A DNA stretch of 7,097 nt, taken from NCBI GenBank assembly GCA_964431685.1, contig CAYSLA010000174.1:1-7097 (forward strand), read 5' to 3'. The notes below the pieces were generated by a model. The model saw only the letters and a program-made list of their open reading frames with translations, was not told the DNA's origin and did no database searches. Below are positions 1-4,533 of the stretch, in pieces. The stretch's first letter is position 1. Every line of letters begins with the position of its first letter. A program made the translations under genes and the position numbers. The DNA comes from CAYSLA01 sp964431685 (GTDB lineage Bacteria; Armatimonadota; UBA5829).

Positions 1-578
1 ACAATGGAAACACGTCCAGTTGCAGACATGCTTCCAGACTCATGAATTATTCGGGTTAGGGCCGAGTGGTAGTCCAGATAGAACAGGCCACCATCGCTCT
101 TCGCAGCACTCTCGAGTGTGGCGTTGATCGGAACAATCTTGTCTTTGTGGACGATTAACTCCGGATAGCATCCTTCCTCGCGCAACGGCAGAATGCTGCC
201 AAGGCCTACCTCGATGCCTCTCTCTCGCATCATCCTTGCCACAGCAAGGATCTGGGAACTGATTCGCTCCTCAGGCTCACCTATCATATTGATTCCTATG
301 AGCATGAAGACCTTTTTCGGCGTGTAAGGGAACACATCATCATTGATGCGATAGTACAGCCCGTAGACGTTATCTCCGCCAATCCCCCGGTTCAGTATGG
401 AATGGTTGGGGAAGAACTCATACAACTGCCAGAAGCCCGCGGTTATCGAGTCACCGTAGAATACGTTGTCGACGTGTCCGACGGACGCCTGCAGTTCGCG
501 CAGCTTCACCACTTCCGCATAGCGCGGATACGTCGCGTAGAACTCCAGAATTCTGTCTATATGCTCTTTCTCAAACAT
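1..578 (-). CDS. SGNH/GDSL-family hydrolase (esterase-like), C-terminus cut off by the window edge
   Basis: Probably a serine esterase or acylhydrolase of the SGNH (GDSL lipase) superfamily, active on ester or acetyl groups; the substrate cannot be read from the sequence. The 192 visible codons contain block I, YGDSITAG, with the predicted nucleophile Ser44; block II, NRGIGGDN, with Gly65; and block III, LIGINMIG, with the oxyanion Asn97. YLDYHSAL near residues 167-174 resembles the segment that usually precedes block V. Block V itself, with the catalytic Asp and His, lies beyond position 1. Block III has Met where many relatives have Asp after the Asn. There is no signal peptide, so it is probably cytoplasmic. 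I chose the ATG at 578-576 because GGAGG (590-586) lies 7 nt before it; another in-frame ATG at 584 is too close to that site but could serve a leaderless mRNA. It lies 87 nt downstream of the beta-galactosidase on the same strand, so co-transcription is possible. The superfamily is confident, the substrate unknown. Confidence 0.85.
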   Translation of the reverse strand, partial: MFEKEHIDRILEFYATYPRYAEVVKLRELQASVGHVDNVFYGDSITAGFWQLYEFFPNHSILNRGIGGDNVYGLYYRINDDVFPYTPKKVFMLIGINMIGEPEERISSQILAVARMMRERGIEVGLGSILPLREEGCYPELIVHKDKIVPINATLESAAKSDGGLFYLDYHSALTRIIHESGSMSATGRVSI

Positions 579-590
579 AGCCATGCCTCC

Positions 591-596
591 ATTGTA
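591..596 (-). promoter_or_regulatory. Possible -10 box (TACAAT) of the SGNH hydrolase gene
   Basis: On the minus strand, TACAAT ends 6 nt before the ATG at 584. That is the same spacing seen between TATAAT and the ATG of the GH106-like gene at 4533. The -35 region 18 nt upstream reads ACCCCA, a poor match, and there is no TGn extension. It is therefore a weak candidate, and transcription from the lacZ promoter is an equally good explanation. Confidence 0.25.
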
Positions 597-622
597 CTAA
601 CGTGTTTCGAGAGTTGGGGTGT

Positions 623-637
623 CCGAGCCGGGCTCGG
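623..637. other. Small GC-rich inverted repeat between lacZ and the SGNH gene
   Basis: CCGAGC (623-628) can pair with GCTCGG (632-637) around a 3-nt loop. It lies 28 nt past the lacZ stop on the minus strand. The bases that follow on that strand are ACACCCC, with no U tract, so it does not qualify as a Rho-independent terminator. It could stabilise a 3' end or be chance. Nothing else was recognised between 579 and 665. Confidence 0.3.
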
Positions 638-665
638 GATTCAGATCAGTGGCTTTTGCCGTGCT

Positions 666-3608
666 CTATGTACCGATGTCTTCCCCCGTTGACAGGGCAG
701 CAGCCTCCGAAGCCGACAGTTCGTCTGCTGAGAACGGCCGCAGACGAACGCTGAAACCAAACTCTTCCGGTCTGAGAAGGTACTGATCCCATGGGCCGGG
801 ACCGCAGGCCGCAGTACCAAGACCGTTCTGTCCGTAGTCCAGGTTGAGCGTAATCTCGTCTCTCGGCACTAGATCGACCGTGTGCTTCGCCTTGTCCAGG
901 TCGGCAGTGGAGAATCTGTGCGCACTAAAGTTGAATGACGGTTGGCCGATGGCCAGCAGGCCGGTGCCGCGTGCATCGCACATCGTCATCCACCTTACTT
1001 CGCTTCGATTGCCGTTCTCCTGCGGATATACATAGGGCGTGTAGAGTTCATCTACGCTCATTGAGTACAGGCCAAACCTGCACGCCTGTTTGCTGTCAAC
1101 GTAGGATTCGCCGGGACCTCTCCCGAACCAGGCGGCGTTGTCCAGGGCGCTGGGGATGGTCATCTGCAGACCTATACGCGGTAGGGTCTCCGGCCAGTCG
1201 CCGGATGGCACGCCGTGGACATCGATAAGCACTTCTCCGCTGCCATCGATGGTATATATGTACTCACAGTTGAACGCTATCTCGGTCACAGGCGGCGCAA
1301 TGCGAACCCTGGCGACTATCCGTACGACACTTTCGGACAAGGCCGCGACCTCCACAGAATCTGTCCGGTGCTGGAGACGCGCCAGTCCTGCCGCCGCCCA
1401 GGACTTCTCGCTCTGGCTCTCGGAGGCGCGGTCGTTGTCGGTGAGGGCCCGCCAGAAATTCAGTCTTGGCCCAGTCTTGACCAATTGCAGACCGTTTGAT
1501 TTCCATCCGCATATGACTGCCCGCACACGGTCGAACTCGATCTGGAAGTCCTCGCCGCAGACCGCTAGTAGACTCTCTCTTTCCTCCACGCGCAAGCTCT
1601 GCATTCTTCGCGAGGTCAACACTCTGGGTGAAGGCGATCTCTGCGGCAGTCTGAACTGAGACCACGCGACCTCGTGACCCCGCGGTGCCCAGGTCTCGTC
1701 GTTTGCCAGCGTGAACGAAAGTGTCAGATAGCAGTCAGAGCCCGTTGCGGCAGTCGGCTGATGGTAAGGCACCATCAGTTCGGACGTCTCACCGGGCTTC
1801 ACAGACGGGATGGGAGCGTTGCCGCTGCTGATCAGCTTGCCATCTTCCTCCACGGACCAGGCGAGGTGAAGATGATCCAGCGGTATGTGATGGTATCGGT
1901 TGGTGATTCGGAATCTCCCTGAGCCAATATCCAGCGCTTCTACCAGAACGGGTTCCATGACCTTCTTGAGCTCAGTCAGACCGGGAGACGGGATGCGATC
2001 CGGGAACACCAGTCCATCGCACACAAAGTTGCCGTCATTGGGTTCATCACCGAAATCGCCGCCGTAGGCAAAGTAATCACGTCCGTCCTTCGTTCGCACG
2101 CGGATGCCATGATCCAGCCATTCCCATACGAACGCGCCCATCAGACGCGGGTACTTGTAGATTGCCTCCCAATACTCACTCATACCGCCCGGCCCATTGC
2201 CCATTGCGTGGGCGTATTCGCACATGACGAAAGGTTTGTCTCGGTATACGGCCGGCACCTCGCCCCCCCAGTACTCTACACCGGGCTCCCCTTTTCCGAC
2301 CTTGATCAGGTTGTCTATGTGCGGGTACATGAGGCTGAACACGTCAGCGATTTCGAGATGATAGTCGTGTTCGTAGTGGATGGGGCGGGTAGAGTCGAGA
2401 TTTCGTGCCGCTTTGGCCATCGCCTTGTGGTTTGGTCCAAAGATGCATTCGTTTCCAAGCGACCACATAATGACCGACGGGTGGTTCCTGTCGCGTGCCA
2501 CCATCCTTTCCATTCGGTCCACACAGGCATTTTCCCATGTGGGGTTCTCAGTCGGGTTGCCCACACGGTCTCGGACAAGGATGAACCCGTGCGTTTCCAG
2601 ATCGCACTCGTCTATCAGGTAGATGCCGTAGTAGTCGCACAGCTCATACCAGCGTGGGTCGTCCGGGTAGTGCGAGGTTCGGACAGCGTTGATGTTGTGC
2701 TGCTTCATCATAAGGATGTCTTGCCGCATAGTCTCAAGGGGAACGGCTCGGCCGAGGTCAGGGTGATGCTCGTGCCTGTTGACACCTCTGAACTTGACGG
2801 CACTTCCGTTGACGAGAAAGACCTCGTTTTCTATATCCACCTGCCGGAATCCGACCTTTGTCGGAGTCACCTCAACGACCTCGCCGCNNNNNNNNNNNNN
2901 NNNNNNNNNNNNNNNNNNNNNNNNNNNNNNNNNNNNNNNNNNNNNNNNNNNNNNNNNNNNNNNNNNNNNNNNNNNNNNNNNNNNNNNTGAGGTGAGGTAG
3001 ACGTCCCGGAATATACCGCTCAGCCACCACATGTCCTGGTCTTCGCAGTAGCTGCCGTCCGACCACTGATAGACCCGAACTGACAAGCTGTTCCGGCCTT
3101 GCCGGACAAGTGGTGTGACTTCAAACTCGGCGGGGATTCGGCTTCCCTTGCTGAAGCCAACTTCCTGGCCGTTGATCCACACGTGGAACGCCGAGTCCAC
3201 GCCTTCGAATCTCAGGAAGATGCGCATGCCATTCCATTCTTTGGGCAGTACGAATTCGCGCCGGTATGAGCCGGTCGGGTTCTCCGTAGGCACTCGGGGA
3301 GGATCCACCGGGAACGGGTACGGCAGGTTGGTGTAGTGTGGATGTCCGTACCCCTGCATCTGCCAGTTGCCCGGCACTCGAATCTCATCCCAGGATTCGG
3401 TGTCAAACTCCTCTTCGAAGAAACGTCCGGGCGCCTCATCGGGGCACTTCGCACAGTCGAATTTCCAGACACCGTTGAGAAGCATAAACCACGGTGAACT
3501 GCCTCTTTCGCACTTGAGTGCAGATGCCGTGTCAGGATAGGCAAAGCCATACGCCCTGCCAGGCAGACGGTTTCGGTGCGTGAGTAAAGGGTTTTCCCAA
3601 TCGTTCAT
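666..3608 (-). CDS. lacZ: GH2 beta-galactosidase, LacZ type (internal assembly gap)
   Basis: Hydrolyses terminal beta-D-galactosides such as lactose; five-domain LacZ architecture. The N-terminal sugar-binding domain spans about residues 35-205, with YTNLPYP and PTENPTG near 92-113 and GSYCEDQDMW at 185-194. The second domain is mostly lost in the 100-N run (residues 208-241). The TIM barrel spans about 255-545 and contains RGVNRHEHHP, TSHYP, ETHG (Glu338 and His340, equivalent to the E. coli Mg site), SLGNE (acid/base Glu387) and MCEYAHAMGN (nucleophile Glu464). A linking beta domain follows, then the C-terminal small-chain domain from about 680, with NFWRALTDND, WFGRGPGESY, PQENGNR and Trp940. 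As read it has 980 codons; E. coli LacZ has 1023 residues, and the shortfall is explained by the gap. There is no signal peptide, so it is cytoplasmic. The ATG at 3608 is preceded by a purine-rich CGAGGGAA; the stop is TAG. It is divergent from the mntA/hepT pair. The family is certain; physiological substrates may be galactosides other than lactose. Confidence 0.96.
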   Translation of the reverse strand: MNDWENPLLTHRNRLPGRAYGFAYPDTASALKCERGSSPWFMLLNGVWKFDCAKCPDEAPGRFFEEEFDTESWDEIRVPGNWQMQGYGHPHYTNLPYPFPVDPPRVPTENPTGSYRREFVLPKEWNGMRIFLRFEGVDSAFHVWINGQEVGFSKGSRIPAEFEVTPLVRQGRNSLSVRVYQWSDGSYCEDQDMWWLSGIFRDVYLTSXXXXXXXXXXXXXXXXXXXXXXXXXXXXXXXXXXGEVVEVTPTKVGFRQVDIENEVFLVNGSAVKFRGVNRHEHHPDLGRAVPLETMRQDILMMKQHNINAVRTSHYPDDPRWYELCDYYGIYLIDECDLETHGFILVRDRVGNPTENPTWENACVDRMERMVARDRNHPSVIMWSLGNECIFGPNHKAMAKAARNLDSTRPIHYEHDYHLEIADVFSLMYPHIDNLIKVGKGEPGVEYWGGEVPAVYRDKPFVMCEYAHAMGNGPGGMSEYWEAIYKYPRLMGAFVWEWLDHGIRVRTKDGRDYFAYGGDFGDEPNDGNFVCDGLVFPDRIPSPGLTELKKVMEPVLVEALDIGSGRFRITNRYHHIPLDHLHLAWSVEEDGKLISSGNAPIPSVKPGETSELMVPYHQPTAATGSDCYLTLSFTLANDETWAPRGHEVAWSQFRLPQRSPSPRVLTSRRMQSLRVEERESLLAVCGEDFQIEFDRVRAVICGWKSNGLQLVKTGPRLNFWRALTDNDRASESQSEKSWAAAGLARLQHRTDSVEVAALSESVVRIVARVRIAPPVTEIAFNCEYIYTIDGSGEVLIDVHGVPSGDWPETLPRIGLQMTIPSALDNAAWFGRGPGESYVDSKQACRFGLYSMSVDELYTPYVYPQENGNRSEVRWMTMCDARGTGLLAIGQPSFNFSAHRFSTADLDKAKHTVDLVPRDEITLNLDYGQNGLGTAACGPGPWDQYLLRPEEFGFSVRLRPFSADELSASEAAALSTGEDIGT
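2888..2987. other. Assembly gap, 100 Ns
   Basis: Exactly 100 undetermined bases lie inside lacZ. The protein is recognisable and in the same frame on both sides (IFRDVYLTS before, then GEVVEVTPTK leading to VGFRQV). E. coli LacZ has roughly 113 residues between the equivalents of IFRDV-LL and DVGFREV, whereas about 46 are available here. The run is therefore most likely a fixed-length placeholder for about 300 bp of real sequence rather than a measured gap. Confidence 0.97.
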
Positions 3609-3632
3609 TCAGTTCCCTCGCGTCAGAAGTGC

Positions 3633-3660
3633 ATTCTACCCCAGCTACAGACTAGTTCGA
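3633..3660 (-). promoter_or_regulatory. Possible lacZ promoter
   Basis: On the minus strand, TAGAAT (3638-3633) matches the -10 consensus at 5 of 6 positions. TCGAAC (3660-3655), 16 nt upstream, is a weak -35 candidate with 3 of 6 matches. A start near 3626 would leave a leader of about 18 nt that contains the lacZ ribosome-binding site. No LacI-type or other clear palindromic operator was seen. The rest of the 189-nt divergent intergenic region (3609-3797) holds the mntA promoter and nothing else I recognise. Confidence 0.35.
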
Positions 3661-3695
3661 TGCGGCTTTGAGAATACCTCCGTTCACTCGCTATC

Positions 3696-3732
3696 TTTCC
3701 AGATTTTCGCTTCCGCTGTTATAATACCTGTA
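3696..3732 (+). promoter_or_regulatory. Promoter of mntA/hepT; left copy of a duplicated 37-bp element
   Basis: TTTCCA (3696-3701; 4 of 6 to the -35 consensus) and a perfect TATAAT (3720-3725) are separated by 18 nt. TGT at 3717-3719 forms an extended -10. The predicted start, near A3732, would give mntA a leader of about 66 nt. The element matches 4497-4533 at 30 of 37 bases. Identity is complete in TTTCCAGATT and in TATAATACCTGTA, with the mismatches confined to the spacer. Confidence 0.7.
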
Positions 3733-3786
3733 CACCTCTGATTCATTCCGATTGCAGGTGCGACGCGGTATAGTTCAGCCGATGTT

Positions 3787-3791
3787 GGAGG
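3787..3791 (+). promoter_or_regulatory. Ribosome-binding site of mntA
   Basis: GGAGG lies 6 nt before the GTG at 3798. This supports GTG as the start codon. The ATG at 3782 is in another frame and meets a TAG after seven codons. Confidence 0.75.
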
Positions 3792-3797
3792 ACAGTT

Positions 3798-4088
3798 GTG
3801 AATAGAGACGATGTTCTTGCGGTTCTGAGCGAGTTCAAACGCGACAGTGGCGACAAATACGGCATCCTCGAACTTGGGGTCTTCGGATCCGTGGCACGCG
3901 GAGTAGCAGGCGAGGCGAGCGATGTGGACGTTTGCATCAAGACACGAACTCCTGACCCCTACGTGTTGGTGCACATCAAGGAAGACCTTGAGCAGCGTGT
4001 TCGCCGGCACGTGGATATCGTTCGCGTTCGCGATAGGATGAACCCCTCACTGAGAGAGCGCATTGAAAGGGAAGGCATCTATGTTTGA
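3798..4088 (+). CDS. mntA: MntA-type minimal nucleotidyltransferase antitoxin
   Basis: Antitoxin of the HepT/MntA system. In characterised members MntA transfers AMP from ATP to a tyrosine of the HepT toxin and so silences it. The 96-residue protein is a minimal nucleotidyltransferase of the polymerase beta fold. It has a perfect GSX10DXD motif: Gly30-Ser31, ten residues, then Asp42-Val43-Asp44, with a likely third metal carboxylate at Asp73 in HVDIVRV. The size is normal for the family. It starts with GTG behind a good GGAGG site. Its last 8 nt overlap the hepT start (ATGTTTGA), which suggests translational coupling, the usual arrangement for this pair. Transcription probably comes from the TATAAT promoter at 3720-3725. 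Motif and neighbour together make the assignment strong; enzymatic activity in this strain is inferred. Confidence 0.92.
   Translation: MNRDDVLAVLSEFKRDSGDKYGILELGVFGSVARGVAGEASDVDVCIKTRTPDPYVLVHIKEDLEQRVRRHVDIVRVRDRMNPSLRERIEREGIYV
4069..4075 (+). promoter_or_regulatory. Ribosome-binding site of hepT
   Basis: GGGAAGG lies 5 nt before the ATG at 4081, inside the end of mntA. It favours that ATG over the in-frame TTG at 4063, which lies upstream of this site and has no comparable one of its own. Confidence 0.6.
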
Positions 4089-4464
4089 CCGCGGCCTTGC
4101 TCTGGCCATCGTCGAGCAGATTGAGGGGGCCCTTGAGACAATCAAGAGCCGCAGCGCCCAGGTCCGAAGTCTGGCGGACCTTACCGACACGCCGCGCGAT
4201 GTGGAGCGTCTCGACAGTCTTTGCATGCTCTTTATGGCGATCGGCGAGGCGCTCAAGAGTCTGGACAAGATCACTGACGGCGCGCTTCTGTCCCGCTACC
4301 CGGAGATAGACTGGAAAGGCGCAATGGGTTTCCGGGACATAATTGCCCACCACTATTTCGATATAGATGCCGAGCAGGTCTTCTGGCTGTGCAGTCACGA
4401 AGTGGCTCCACTCTCCGACGCCATGAAGCGAATCCACGCGGAACTGAGTAAAGTTCATCTCTGA
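4081..4464 (+). CDS. hepT: HepT-type toxin (HEPN-domain ribonuclease)
   Basis: Toxin partner of MntA. Characterised HepT proteins are small, all-helical HEPN ribonucleases that dimerise. They are inactivated when MntA adds AMP units to the tyrosine of the RX4HXY motif. Here that motif is intact: Arg85, His90 and Tyr92 in FRDIIAHHYFDID, preceded by YPEIDWKGAMG, the usual HepT context. The protein has 127 residues from the ATG at 4081, a normal length. A TTG 18 nt upstream would add MKGKAS but has no ribosome-binding site of its own. The start overlaps the mntA stop, so the two are translated together. Because Arg, His and Tyr are all present, the toxin looks functional rather than decayed. No terminator is visible after the TGA, so transcripts may continue into the GH106-like gene 68 nt downstream. 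Confidence 0.92.
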   Translation: MFDRGLALAIVEQIEGALETIKSRSAQVRSLADLTDTPRDVERLDSLCMLFMAIGEALKSLDKITDGALLSRYPEIDWKGAMGFRDIIAHHYFDIDAEQVFWLCSHEVAPLSDAMKRIHAELSKVHL

Positions 4465-4496
4465 CATTCAGACACACGCCTGCAGTTGTCTCATTG

Positions 4497-4533
4497 TTTC
4501 CAGATTCCACCCTCCACTGCTATAATACCTGTA
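4497..4533 (+). promoter_or_regulatory. Promoter of the GH106-like gene; right copy of the duplicated element
   Basis: TTTCCA (4497-4502), an 18-nt spacer, TGC extended -10, and TATAAT (4521-4526) are followed by ACCTGT and then the ATG at 4533. A start 7 nt past the -10 box falls on the A of the ATG, which predicts a leaderless mRNA. No Shine-Dalgarno sequence is present. It is a near-copy of 3696-3732 with identical spacing, offset by 801 bp. Confidence 0.75.

Noticed and set aside
402..692. Plus-strand open frame of 96 codons
   Set aside because: It overlaps the SGNH hydrolase start, which carries blocks I-III on the other strand, and shows no recognisable protein.
2109..2990. Long plus-strand open frame (293 codons) opposite lacZ
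   Set aside because: It is antisense to a confidently identified GH2 catalytic domain, runs into the N gap, and shows no recognisable domain; it is a by-product of lacZ codon use.
3668..3680. AATACCT near 3673 as a third copy of the duplicated promoter element
   Set aside because: Only 7 bases are shared, and neither the -35 block nor the 18-nt spacing is present.
3726..3759. ACCTG/CAGGT inverted pair in the mntA leader as an operator or riboswitch stem
   Set aside because: The arms are 5 bp and 24 nt apart with no supporting structure, which is expected by chance.
4063..4065. TTG as the start of hepT
   Set aside because: It has no upstream ribosome-binding site; the ATG at 4081 has GGGAAGG 5 nt before it and overlaps the mntA stop in the usual way.
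4441..4456. GAACT/AGTTC hairpin at the end of hepT as a terminator
   Set aside because: The stem is only 5 bp, it lies inside the coding region, and it is not followed by a T tract.
3976..4467. Minus-strand open frame of 163 codons across mntA/hepT
   Set aside because: It is antisense to two overlapping genes with diagnostic motifs, and it has no family signature of its own.
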